From assembly GCF_017498065.1 (NCBI RefSeq), contig NZ_JAGDFX010000003.1:62001-126000 (forward strand): 64,000 nt of DNA. The letters run 5' to 3'. Under the pieces are notes generated by a model. That model worked only from the letters and a program-made list of their open reading frames with translations, made no database searches and was not told the origin of the DNA. This stretch comes from Oceanisphaera pacifica. GTDB taxonomy: Bacteria; Pseudomonadota; Gammaproteobacteria; Enterobacterales; Aeromonadaceae. Shown in pieces: positions 36,345 to 44,208 of the stretch (within the stretch, counting starts at the first letter, position 1; each line of letters starts with the position of its first letter). A program made the translations under genes and the position numbers.

Positions 36345-36818
36345 ATGAAACTGAAAACACTATCAGCAGTAACTGTGGTGGCCGCACTTGGCTTAACAGC
36401 TTGTGCTAATCCAGATGTCTACTCCGGTGATGTATATGGCAGCGGGGCGGCTAAACAGGCACAAAGTGTAACCTATGCGACTGTCAGCTCAGTACGCCCT
36501 GTACTTATTCAGTCAGGAGATAAAAACCCGAATGCCATTGGTACCTTAGGCGGTGGTGCTGTGGGTGGTATCTTAGGCCATCAGGTTGGTGGTGGCTCAG
36601 GGCAAGCGTTAGCAACGGCGGTAGGGGCGATTGCCGGCTCTATGATTGGCTCAAGAGCCGAAGATAAAGTGAATCAAGTTAAGGCCGTTGAAATTGAAGT
36701 GCGTACCGATAACGGTGAAAACTTAGTGATAGTACAAAAAGCCGATCGTAACTGGCAACCAGGGCAAAGAGTACGCTTGGTAGGTTCAGGCAGAAATCTA
36801 AGCGTGACACCTTATTAA
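36345..36818 (+). CDS. slyB: outer-membrane lipoprotein SlyB
   Basis: 157 residues. The lipobox LTAC (Cys at about residue 20) directs lipidation. A glycine-zipper segment GTLGGGAVGGILGHQVGGGSGQALATAVGAIAG and the C-terminal beta region VRTDNGENLVIVQ...GQRVRLV are the SlyB/Pcp pattern. SlyB stabilises outer-membrane proteins under envelope stress and is PhoPQ-controlled in enterics; no PhoP box was identified here. AGAGGGTG precedes the ATG. Ends in a strong bidirectional terminator. Confidence 0.93.
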   Translation: MKLKTLSAVTVVAALGLTACANPDVYSGDVYGSGAAKQAQSVTYATVSSVRPVLIQSGDKNPNAIGTLGGGAVGGILGHQVGGGSGQALATAVGAIAGSMIGSRAEDKVNQVKAVEIEVRTDNGENLVIVQKADRNWQPGQRVRLVGSGRNLSVTPY

Positions 36819-36845
36819 TCATAAGTACTAATTAAGCATACCCAA

Positions 36846-36880
36846 CAACAAAAAAGGCACCTTAGGTGCCTTTTTTGTTG
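36846..36880. terminator. bidirectional terminator, slyB and the 27-aa gene
   Basis: CAACAAAAAAGGCACC (36846-36861) pairs perfectly with GGTGCCTTTTTTGTTG (36865-36880). A and T runs on both strands suit termination of slyB and of the convergent small gene that ends at 36954. Confidence 0.88.
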
Positions 36881-36953
36881 TGAAACTGTGGTGATCTTCA
36901 CTTACGATGTTTTATCATCGTTTTATTTTTACAGTCCTGTCTTCCCGGGCTCA

Positions 36954-37037
36954 TTACATCTGTGCCAAGGAAGGGGCAGAAATGGCGACTAAGGTAGCGC
37001 CAACTGTAAAAATGACAGTAATAATTAACTCTTTCAT
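36954..37037 (-). CDS. 27-residue hydrophobic small protein
   Basis: An unannotated-size gene read on the minus strand: ATG at 37037, TAA at 36954-36956, 27 codons. The product is a short charged start (MKE), a hydrophobic core (LIITVIFTVGATLVAI), then SAPSLAQM. It looks like a signal peptide with almost no mature part, or a small single-span membrane protein. AGGAAGGA (37043-37050) lies five bases upstream of ATG, a near-ideal ribosome binding site. A sigma-70 promoter with 17-base spacer stands just before it, and the slyB terminator is bidirectional, closing the unit. Family not recognised; a small membrane regulator or a type-I-toxin-like peptide are possibilities. Confidence 0.72.
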   Translation of the reverse strand: MKELIITVIFTVGATLVAISAPSLAQM

Positions 37038-37071
37038 TTTTATCCTTCCTCAACTGGTGATCTGTGGACTT

Positions 37072-37100
37072 AATATACCCATTTAAAGGTCTCTTTTCAA
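37072..37100 (-). promoter_or_regulatory. sigma-70 promoter of the 27-aa gene
   Basis: On the minus strand -35 TTGAAA (37095-37100, 5/6 to consensus), a 17-base spacer, and -10 TATATT (37072-37077, 5/6). The expected start near 37065 gives a leader of about 28 bases. Confidence 0.7.
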
Positions 37101-37562
37101 CCTGTATTTGCTTTTTATTAAGGTTAGGGTCATTTTTTGATGTGTAATGCTTATTTTTTAACTCTAATCATTCGATACTAGAGTTTTTTAGCACTTTAAT
37201 GTGTTGATGGTTATCTTTTTTTATATTTAAACTCTTTTAAAACAATGGTTTGCTTTGATTTTGTGTTGGTTGGCTAAGCTTAGTGTTAATCGTGACCTTG
37301 GTCGCATTTATTTTCAATTACTTGTTGTTTATTAGCGGTTTTATCGTACTTTGAACCCTTAGTCAGCTTTGTTGCGGTTTAAAGCGCCACTAAAATACTG
37401 TCGTGTGCTTTATTTTTTGAGTGGGGCAGCTAAATGCGATAAAAACAATAATACGTTCTGCTATATGGGCTGACGGTTACAGTAAGCCGCCTAGTGGATC
37501 CCCCCAAGAGCACATTTCTGATAAACTGTGTGCCAGTTTTTATCTATGAGGTGGGGTTGAGT
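37101..37562. other. AT-rich non-coding stretch before hrpA
   Basis: About 450 strongly AT-rich bases between the promoter of the small minus-strand gene and hrpA. I found no credible frame, T-tailed hairpin or RNA gene. It must hold the hrpA promoter, which I cannot place. Confidence 0.4.
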
Positions 37563-40500
37563 TTGGCGCAGTCGGTTGAGCAATTGCAGACAAGGCTAAA
37601 AGAGTGCAGAGGGGCCGAACGTGGCCGCTTTCGCCGTCGCTTACAAGGTGTAGCAAAATTACCTGCTGCCAAGCAGCAAGCAGTACTGGAAAAAATTGCA
37701 CTGCAAATCGCCATCTCTATGGCTGAGCGCAGTCGTCGTTATGGGCTGCTAGAAGCGCCCATTCATTATCCGCCGCAATTACCGGTGAGTGATAAGCGCG
37801 AGGTGATTAAAGCGGCGATTCGTGATCATCAAGTGGTGATTATTGCCGGCGAAACTGGCTCGGGTAAAACCACACAAATCCCCAAAATGTGTCTTGAGCT
37901 AGGCCTAGGGGTAGAGGGCACCATTGGTCATACTCAACCCAGACGATTGGCGGCACGCAGTGTGGCAGCCCGCTTAGCACAAGAGTTAGAGTGTGAACTG
38001 GGCGATCGCGTGGGTTATAAAATCCGCTTTAACGATAAAGTGAGTGACAGTACCCAAGTTAAACTGATGACAGATGGCATGCTACTGGCCGAAATTCAAC
38101 AAGACCGCATGCTGCGCCAGTACGACACCATTATTATTGATGAAGCCCATGAACGCAGCCTGAATATTGACTTTACCATGGGTTACTTAAAGCAGTTATT
38201 GCCAAAACGCCCCGATCTTAAAATCATTATTACCTCAGCCACTATCGATCCTGAGCGTTTTTCTGAGCATTTTAATCAAGCGCCCATTATCACGGTATCG
38301 GGTCGGACGTATCCGGTAGAACTGCGCTATCGGCCTTTGGTGGATGATAACCGCGAGCGCGATCAACTACAGGGTATTTTTGATGCGGTTACCGAGCTAA
38401 GCCAAGCCGGCCCCGGTGATATTCTTATTTTTATGAATGGTGAGCGAGAAATTCGTGACACCGCCGATGCGCTCAATAAATTAGAGCTGCGCCATACCGA
38501 AGTGGTCCCTTTGTATTCACGGCTATCGAATGCCGAGCAGAACCGTATTTTTCAATCTCATACCGGGCGGCGTATTGTACTGGCCACCAATGTGGCAGAA
38601 ACCTCACTTACCGTGCCGGGTATTCGGTATGTTATTGACCCAGGCACGGCTCGTATTAGCCGTTACTCTTATCGCACCAAGGTGCAGCGCTTGCCTATTG
38701 AGCCTATTTCTCAGGCCAGTGCCAATCAACGTATGGGGCGCTGTGGTCGAGTAGAGGCGGGTATTTGCATTCGCTTATACGGTGAAGACGACTTTTTAAA
38801 TCGCCCCGAATTTACCGACCCTGAAATACTGCGCACTAACTTAGCCTCTGTTATTTTGCAGATGTTGTCATTAGGACTCGGTGATATCTCGGGCTTTCCG
38901 TTTGTAGAGGCGCCTGAGCGTAAGCACATTAGTGATGGTATTCGCCTACTCGAAGAGTTAGGTGCCGTGCTGGGCGAGCAGGGCAATTTGCGCTTAACAC
39001 CCTTGGGGGCAGACTTGGCCCGTTTACCGGTCGATCCTCGGCTGGCGCGTATGGTGTTAGCAGCGCGCGATCATGGCTGTGTGACTGAAGTCATGGTGAT
39101 TGTGGCTGCGTTAAGCATTCAAGACCCCAGAGAGCGCCCGCAAGATAAACAACAAGCAGCGGCAGAAATGCATCGGCGTTTTGCCGATAAAGACTCTGAT
39201 TTTGTGGCCTACATTAATTTATGGAACCACCTTAAAGAGCAACAAGCGGCGCTAAGTGGTAACCAATTTCGCAAGCAATGTATCAGGGAGTATTTAAACT
39301 ACCTTAGGGTGCGTGAGTGGCAAGATATTTACAGCCAGCTGCGCTTAGTGGTGCGCGAGTTGGGCTTTGCGTTGAATAGCGAGCCGGCAGGTTACAATAG
39401 CCTGCACCAAGCATTACTGAGCGGCATGTTAAGCCAAGTGGGGCTGCGCGACGGTGATAAAAAAGACATAATGGGGGCGCGTAATGCCCGCTTTGTGCTG
39501 GTTCCGGGCTCATCCTTGGCTAAAAAGCCTCCGCGCTGGGTGATGGTGGCAGAGCTGACTGAAACGCACCGTTTATATGGCCGAACCGCCGCGCGTATTG
39601 AGCAAGACTGGATAGAAAGAGCCGCAGGGCACCTGCTTAAATCCAATTACAGCGAGCCCTATTGGTCAAAGCGCCAAGGGGCGGTAATGGGCTATTTAAG
39701 CCAAAGCTTATTTGGTTTGCCGGTTGTGGTGCGCCGACGAGTGAATTATAGCGAGGTGGACCCTAAGCTCTGCCGCGAGCTTTTTATTCGTCAAGCGTTA
39801 GTCGAAGGCGAGCTCAATACGCGCCATGACTTTTTTCATCATAACCGAGCCTTGCTCGATCAAGCAGAAACACTGGAGCATAAATCTCGTCGCCGTGACT
39901 TAGTGATTGACGATGAAACCTTATTTGGCTTTTATGATGAGCGCCTGCCAGCACAGATTGTTTCGGTGCGCCATTTTGATAAATGGTGGAAAAAAGCGCA
40001 CAAAGTCGCGCCAGAACAGCTGCACTTTAGTGAAGACATGCTGCTTAATGACAAGGCAGACAAGGTTAGTGCACAAGATTACCCCGACACCTGGCAGCAT
40101 GATGGACTTAACCTAGCGCTAGACTATCAGTTTGAACCCGGCCTTGAAGAAGACGGGGTTACGGTACAAATCCCCTTACCGCTGCTTAACCAAGTCACAG
40201 CCGCGCCTTTTGTGTGGCAAGTGCCGGGATTGCGCCGAGAGTTAATTGTAAGCTTAATTAAATCTTTGCCTAAACCTATGCGCAAACATTTTGTGCCCGC
40301 CCCCAACTTTGCCGATGCCGTATTAGCAGCAGTCACCCCGTTTGCAGGGGACTTGCTTGATCAGGTAGAAAAACACTTACGTCGTATGACGGGGGTAACC
40401 GTTCCCAGAGAAGAGTGGAATTGGCAGGCATTAGCGCCGCACTTACTGATGCGCTTTTGTGTGCTAGATGCGAAAGGCGAGACACTGGCCGCCGGACGAG

Positions 40501-41438
40501 ACTTAGAAGCCATTAAGCTGTCGCTACAAGGTCAAGTGCAAACCGCGCTCACCGAAGTGGTTGATGATGACAGATTTGAGCAAGACAATTTACAAGCGTT
40601 TCCTGAGCGTACTATTCCTAAAACCTATGCCGCCAAACGCGCAGGCTTTGAAGTGAAAGCTTATCCGGCGCTGCTTGATAATAAAACCAGTGTGGCGCTT
40701 ACTTTGTGCGAAGATGAGCTTAGCCAGCAGCAAACCATGTGGCAAGGGCAGCGGCGTTTGTTGTTATTACAGCTGCCATCACCCATTAAGTATTTACACG
40801 AAAAGCTGCCCAATAAAGCCAAACTTGGGCTGTATTTTAACCCTTACGGTAAAGTACTAGATTTAGTGGATGATTGCATTCAAGCTGGCATAGAGGCCTT
40901 AATGCGCCAATATGGTGCGCCCGCTTGGTCGCCCGCTGAATTTGAGCAGCTAAAAGAACAGGTAGCGGGGGAGCTAAATCAAACCGTGGCAGCCATTGCC
41001 TTGCAGGTTGAAACCGTGTTGAGCCAAGCCCATGATGTAAAAAAACGGCTCAAAGGCAAAATTGATTTATCGCAAGCCATGGCGATGACGGATATTAAGG
41101 CGCAACTCGATGGCTTGATCTTTCGCGGCTTTGTTACGGCCACGGGGAGTGAAAAGTTAGCCGATGTGGGGCGTTATTTAGAGGCCTTATCGCGACGTTT
41201 AGAAAAACTGCCCGTTGATCCGCAGCGCGACAGGGCACAATTGATAAAAGTACAGCAGGTACAAACGGCCTATCAACAACTGTTGAATAAGCAGCCCAAA
41301 GGTAAGCCACTATCAAAAGAGGTGGCAGAGATCCGTTGGATGATAGAAGAATTACGGGTCTCGTACTTTGCGCAGACCTTAGGCACGGCTTATCCGATAT
41401 CTGATAAACGTATCTTGCAACAAATACGTGCCTTATGA
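37563..41438 (+). CDS. hrpA: ATP-dependent RNA helicase HrpA (DEAH box)
   Basis: About 1291 residues. The helicase core shows GETGSGKTTQIP (Walker A), IIIDEAHERS (DEAH box), ITSATID, NVAETSLTVPGI and QRMGRCGRVEAG. The helicase-associated domains and the long HrpA-specific C-terminal region (DUF3418) follow. It is aligned with E. coli HrpA from LQTRLKECRGAERGRFRRRLQGV onward. HrpA unwinds RNA and rescues stalled ribosomes or processes fimbrial mRNA in E. coli. Start: the frame is open to GTG 37494, but homology begins around 37551-37563 and AGGTGG precedes a TTG at 37563; V/L codons at 37551 and 37557 are alternatives. Confidence 0.93.
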   Translation: MAQSVEQLQTRLKECRGAERGRFRRRLQGVAKLPAAKQQAVLEKIALQIAISMAERSRRYGLLEAPIHYPPQLPVSDKREVIKAAIRDHQVVIIAGETGSGKTTQIPKMCLELGLGVEGTIGHTQPRRLAARSVAARLAQELECELGDRVGYKIRFNDKVSDSTQVKLMTDGMLLAEIQQDRMLRQYDTIIIDEAHERSLNIDFTMGYLKQLLPKRPDLKIIITSATIDPERFSEHFNQAPIITVSGRTYPVELRYRPLVDDNRERDQLQGIFDAVTELSQAGPGDILIFMNGEREIRDTADALNKLELRHTEVVPLYSRLSNAEQNRIFQSHTGRRIVLATNVAETSLTVPGIRYVIDPGTARISRYSYRTKVQRLPIEPISQASANQRMGRCGRVEAGICIRLYGEDDFLNRPEFTDPEILRTNLASVILQMLSLGLGDISGFPFVEAPERKHISDGIRLLEELGAVLGEQGNLRLTPLGADLARLPVDPRLARMVLAARDHGCVTEVMVIVAALSIQDPRERPQDKQQAAAEMHRRFADKDSDFVAYINLWNHLKEQQAALSGNQFRKQCIREYLNYLRVREWQDIYSQLRLVVRELGFALNSEPAGYNSLHQALLSGMLSQVGLRDGDKKDIMGARNARFVLVPGSSLAKKPPRWVMVAELTETHRLYGRTAARIEQDWIERAAGHLLKSNYSEPYWSKRQGAVMGYLSQSLFGLPVVVRRRVNYSEVDPKLCRELFIRQALVEGELNTRHDFFHHNRALLDQAETLEHKSRRRDLVIDDETLFGFYDERLPAQIVSVRHFDKWWKKAHKVAPEQLHFSEDMLLNDKADKVSAQDYPDTWQHDGLNLALDYQFEPGLEEDGVTVQIPLPLLNQVTAAPFVWQVPGLRRELIVSLIKSLPKPMRKHFVPAPNFADAVLAAVTPFAGDLLDQVEKHLRRMTGVTVPREEWNWQALAPHLLMRFCVLDAKGETLAAGRDLEAIKLSLQGQVQTALTEVVDDDRFEQDNLQAFPERTIPKTYAAKRAGFEVKAYPALLDNKTSVALTLCEDELSQQQTMWQGQRRLLLLQLPSPIKYLHEKLPNKAKLGLYFNPYGKVLDLVDDCIQAGIEALMRQYGAPAWSPAEFEQLKEQVAGELNQTVAAIALQVETVLSQAHDVKKRLKGKIDLSQAMAMTDIKAQLDGLIFRGFVTATGSEKLADVGRYLEALSRRLEKLPVDPQRDRAQLIKVQQVQTAYQQLLNKQPKGKPLSKEVAEIRWMIEELRVSYFAQTLGTAYPISDKRILQQIRAL

Positions 41439-41445
41439 CTTTATC

Positions 41446-41474
41446 TTGTTGTAATCTGGATTGCGTGTTATTAT
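41446..41474 (+). promoter_or_regulatory. extended -10 promoter of rplY
   Basis: -35 TTGTTG (41446-41451), 17-base spacer, -10 TATTAT (41469-41474) preceded by TGT (extended -10 TGn). It begins just after the hrpA stop. Confidence 0.55.
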
Positions 41475-41490
41475 CCGCGCGATTTTTACA

Positions 41491-41516
41491 GGCAGCTGCC
41501 GGTCGCAGCAGGTGCC
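41491..41516 (+). promoter_or_regulatory. leader hairpin of rplY, candidate L25 autoregulatory site
   Basis: GGCA-GCTGC (41491-41499), loop CGGTC, GCAGC (41505-41509), a three-base bulge AGG, TGCC (41513-41516). It lies between the promoter and the ribosome binding site. Autogenous repression of rplY by L25 is established in E. coli and relatives; that this hairpin is the target is inferred from position and from its bulged helix. Confidence 0.4.
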
Positions 41517-41539
41517 ACTAACCTTATAGAGAGAAAATT

Positions 41540-41827
41540 ATGTCATTTGTTTTTGAAGCAGAAGTTCGTTCTGACCTGGGGAAAGGTGCGAGCCGCCGCC
41601 TGCGTCATGAAGACAAAGTACCTGCCATTGTTTATGGTGCAGGCCAAGAGCCAGTAGCTGTTGCTCTGGATCACAAAAAAGCCATCATCGCGCAAGTTGA
41701 AGATGCTTTTTACAGCGAAGTGCTGACTCTGGTTATTGATGGCAAAGAAGTAAAGGTAAAAGTACAAGATGTACAACGCCACCCGTTCAAGCCTAAGCTG
41801 ACCCACCTGGACTTCATTCGCGCTTAA
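41540..41827 (+). CDS. rplY: 50S ribosomal protein L25
   Basis: 95 residues, the short single-domain L25 of enteric type that binds loop E of 5S rRNA. It begins [31 protein letters not shown] and ends [18 protein letters not shown], both invariant in the family. The C-terminal CTC extension found in many other bacteria is absent. GAGAGAAAATT is the ribosome binding region. Own promoter and terminator. Confidence 0.97.
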   Translation: MSFVFEAEVRSDLGKGASRRLRHEDKVPAIVYGAGQEPVAVALDHKKAIIAQVEDAFYSEVLTLVIDGKEVKVKVQDVQRHPFKPKLTHLDFIRA

Positions 41828-41846
41828 TTGCGAATAAAAGACAGAG

Positions 41847-41876
41847 AAAAAGCCGCCCACCTTGGGCGGCTTTTTT
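41847..41876. terminator. bidirectional terminator, rplY / NYN gene
   Basis: AAAAAGCCGCCC (41847-41858) pairs with GGGCGGCTTTTT (41864-41875), with A and T runs on both sides. It lies between the convergent rplY and the minus-strand NYN gene. Confidence 0.87.
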
Positions 41877-41897
41877 GTTGCCGTTTTCAATTAGCGA

Positions 41898-42392
41898 TTA
41901 CAGCAAAAGAGCGTCATCAATGGCGATAAACTGATCTGCGGCCTCCATCAGGGCTTTGGCCGTGAGGGCAGGCACGCCGTATACTTCGACTCGCTTAGCG
42001 TAATGCTGGCGCAGTTTATCGATTAAGATCGCAAAGTCACCATCGCCAGAGACTAATACCAAGGTATCGGCGATAGCCGCACACTCCAGCATGTCTATGG
42101 TGATCCCAACATCCCAGTCTCCTTTGGCTGTACCATCGCTACGTTGAATAAAGGGTTTGAGTTTTACCTCAAAACCAATTGCGCGCAATATATGTTGAAA
42201 CTGGCGTTGCTTTTCGTCTTGCCGATCGATGGCGTAAGCGTAGGCGGCCACCACTGTACGTTGGGCGCTAACCTTAGCCCAAAAAGCGTTATAGTCAAAG
42301 TTACGGTTATGGGTTTGTCGACAGGTGTAGTACATATTTTGCACATCAACAAAGATGGCGACGCGCTCTTTTGCTGCGGGTTGTTGAGTCAT
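41898..42392 (-). CDS. NYN-domain (LabA/DUF88-like, PIN-fold) protein
   Basis: 164 residues from the ATG at 42392 (MTQQPAAKERVAIFVDVQN). The acidic PIN/NYN active-site set is visible: Asp16 in VAIFVDVQN, Asp in GDWDVGITIDML, and the GDGDF motif in VLVSGDGDFAILI. NYN proteins are predicted or proven metal-dependent RNases; LabA-like members are widespread and mostly uncharacterised. The frame extends upstream to 42446, but the shorter start fits family alignments. A 48-codon frame ends five bases upstream on the same strand and could be co-transcribed. Confidence 0.85.
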   Translation of the reverse strand: MTQQPAAKERVAIFVDVQNMYYTCRQTHNRNFDYNAFWAKVSAQRTVVAAYAYAIDRQDEKQRQFQHILRAIGFEVKLKPFIQRSDGTAKGDWDVGITIDMLECAAIADTLVLVSGDGDFAILIDKLRQHYAKRVEVYGVPALTAKALMEAADQFIAIDDALLL

Positions 42393-42396
42393 AAAT

Positions 42397-42543
42397 TTAA
42401 GCACCCTCAGTGAGTAAGAGCTGGGGGAGCTGAGTGTGCTGGCCATGTTTAACTCGAATACCGGCTATCTGCTCGGTCTCGTCATGGTGGCGAAAGCGGG
42501 TTTCGGTTACAATACGCATCATTTTATTTATAAAGTCTCTCAT
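42397..42543 (-). CDS. possible 48-residue small protein upstream of the NYN gene
   Basis: Minus-strand frame from ATG 42543 to TAA 42397-42399. It encodes a soluble peptide rich in Arg, His and Thr (MMRIVTETRFRHHDETEQIA, then KHGQHTQLPQLLLTEGA). Its stop is four bases before the NYN ATG, and GAGG near its end could serve as the NYN ribosome binding site. Two further ATGs (residues 8 and 9) are possible starts. Composition looks protein-like, but no family is recognised and there is no strong ribosome binding site of its own. It lies head-to-head with the DUF3087 gene, touching its start codon. Confidence 0.35.
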   Translation of the reverse strand: MRDFINKMMRIVTETRFRHHDETEQIAGIRVKHGQHTQLPQLLLTEGA

Positions 42544-43048
42544 GAAATTAATCGCCGTAGATAAAGAACGTTATCGCAAGCATTTTAACCGCCTCTTATT
42601 CGGCTGTGCTGTGTGTTTAGCCGTGTGCAGTTTAGTGATTTCTTATACCTTGATTGCCTTGTTTCCTGACCCCAGTGGCAGCCATTTTCATTGGAATGCC
42701 ATTGGGGTATTGATCAGTGCGGCTTTAGTTGGCGGCGCTTTATACCACTATCGCCACCACGAATATTTAACTGAAGTGTACTACGTATGGCGGCTAAAAC
42801 AGTCATTAAATAAAATCACCCGTAAAATGCGCAAAGTAGAAGCCGCCGCTAAACAAGGCAACCCAGATGCCATGCTGATATTGCAATACAGTTATTCGGG
42901 CTCACGTTTATTATGGAAGCTAGACGATAACACCCTGATTATGGATGAATTAGCCGTTAAGCAAACTGAGCTAAATAACTTAGCAGAAAAATACAATATC
43001 ACCCTAGATGTTGATAACTACGATGAGCAGTTATTGGCAAAAATATAA
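42542..43048 (+). CDS. DUF3087-family membrane protein
   Basis: 168 residues from the ATG at 42542 (MKLIAVDKERYRKHFNRLLFG), chosen because the family begins this way; an upstream in-frame extension to 42434 is antisense to other features. Two membrane segments (LLFGCAVCLAVCSLVISYTLIALF and WNAIGVLISAALVGGALY) are followed by a cytoplasmic helical part with VYYVWRLKQSLNKITRKMRKVEAAA. Function unknown. It ends in an intrinsic terminator. Confidence 0.75.
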   Translation: MKLIAVDKERYRKHFNRLLFGCAVCLAVCSLVISYTLIALFPDPSGSHFHWNAIGVLISAALVGGALYHYRHHEYLTEVYYVWRLKQSLNKITRKMRKVEAAAKQGNPDAMLILQYSYSGSRLLWKLDDNTLIMDELAVKQTELNNLAEKYNITLDVDNYDEQLLAKI

Positions 43049-43072
43049 AGACCACTATCTATACTCAACCTT

Positions 43073-43107
43073 AGCCCCACACTATTTATGTTCAGTGGGG
43101 CTTTTTT
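43073..43107 (+). terminator. intrinsic terminator after the DUF3087 gene
   Basis: AGCCCCAC (43073-43080) pairs with GTGGGGCT (43095-43102), followed by TTTTT. Confidence 0.8.
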
Positions 43108-43203
43108 GTATGTAAAACCCATCTACAATCAAATTAGGGTACCTAAGTAACGCGTTAATCTTGAGAAAAAGAGGCTACCATTTTATTTGATTAAGGAAGC
43201 ATA

Positions 43204-44196
43204 ATGACCGACGCTCATCACTGGCAACTGATTCTTGCACAAGACTATGACTGCCCATCACCACCAACGCTCACGTGGTTTCAACAACTTTGGCGGAAAA
43301 TACTGCGTATTTTTGGTCAAGATGGTGCAGAAAAAATAGAAAATACTGCTAATGAGGAACTGGCTGGCCATCAAAGTTTTGATCGTACAGCGGCTGTTGG
43401 TGCTATGACGGATTATTTAGCTGACTGGGTGCTAGACGCAAAATCTGAAGTCGCTTTTTTGCTTGATCCTCCCTTTAGTGGAACGGCGGCTATTGCTCGA
43501 GACTGGACTTGGCAACAAGGATGGGCGCTGGTGACTCCACCCTCGATGGCGCAAATACGAGATGTTGACCTTGATGGGTGGTGGCAGCAACAAAACTTGC
43601 ATCATAGTGCTTGGCTGATTGATGACTTGGCGCGCTTTTTATTACGCAGTAGTGATGGGTTGCGTTTTATTCGAGTGCTACTGCCGAGATTGCTACAAGG
43701 TGATTTTGGTCAAGGGCTAGTTGTCTGTGATAGCTGGACTTTTGCATTTTTACGCCGCACTTGGCCACTTACTCTACCCAGAGTTTATTGTTTTCCCCCA
43801 GCGAGTGCAGAGTTATTACGATCGCTAGGAGCTAAAGGCGGTAACCGGCAGCTTGGACGGGTCGTGGGCGAGGCAAGAGGAAATGTGGGCGTCGCATTAT
43901 CTTTATGGTCATGCAAAGTAAACCAAGAACAACAACCTCCTACTCTGCCGTCGCAAGCTGATGATAAAACAGGCTTTATCTTATATGCATTGCTTGTACA
44001 TCGCGGTTTAACCGGTGAGCGAATTCAAGATGTGCTATCAACCATGGCCGCTGATGAGCTTAATGTACAGTTATTACGCTTAGCGCAGTTTGGCATTGTG
44101 GAGTCGGATGGCGAATATTGGCGTTTAAGTGTACGCGGTTATTTAATTTCTCGGGAATTTCTGGCCGAGCGCGATTATTTATTGGATGACTTTTAA
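43204..44196 (+). CDS. unrecognised protein with degenerate P-loop NTPase features and C-terminal winged helix
   Basis: 330 residues, not assignable to a named family by eye. After a variable N-terminus, AVGAMTDYLADWVLDAKSEVAFLLDPP-FSGTAAIARDW resembles the first strand and a degenerate Walker A of AAA/STAND NTPases. HHSAWLIDDLARFLL (near 140) resembles Walker B, and QGLVVCDSWTFAFLRRTW (near 175) a sensor-1 strand. VVGEARGNVGVALSLWS matches the GNPGVAL-type sensor-2/lid helix of STAND proteins. The last 80 residues (FILYALLVHRGLTGERIQDVL; LLRLAQFGIVESDGEYWRLS) look like a winged helix. No GKT/GKS is present, so ATP hydrolysis is doubtful. It ends 6-12 bases before the MscS gene: a clear two-gene operon. 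Confidence 0.75.
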   Translation: MTDAHHWQLILAQDYDCPSPPTLTWFQQLWRKILRIFGQDGAEKIENTANEELAGHQSFDRTAAVGAMTDYLADWVLDAKSEVAFLLDPPFSGTAAIARDWTWQQGWALVTPPSMAQIRDVDLDGWWQQQNLHHSAWLIDDLARFLLRSSDGLRFIRVLLPRLLQGDFGQGLVVCDSWTFAFLRRTWPLTLPRVYCFPPASAELLRSLGAKGGNRQLGRVVGEARGNVGVALSLWSCKVNQEQQPPTLPSQADDKTGFILYALLVHRGLTGERIQDVLSTMAADELNVQLLRLAQFGIVESDGEYWRLSVRGYLISREFLAERDYLLDDF

Positions 44197-44208
44197 CGGG
44201 CGGTGCGC

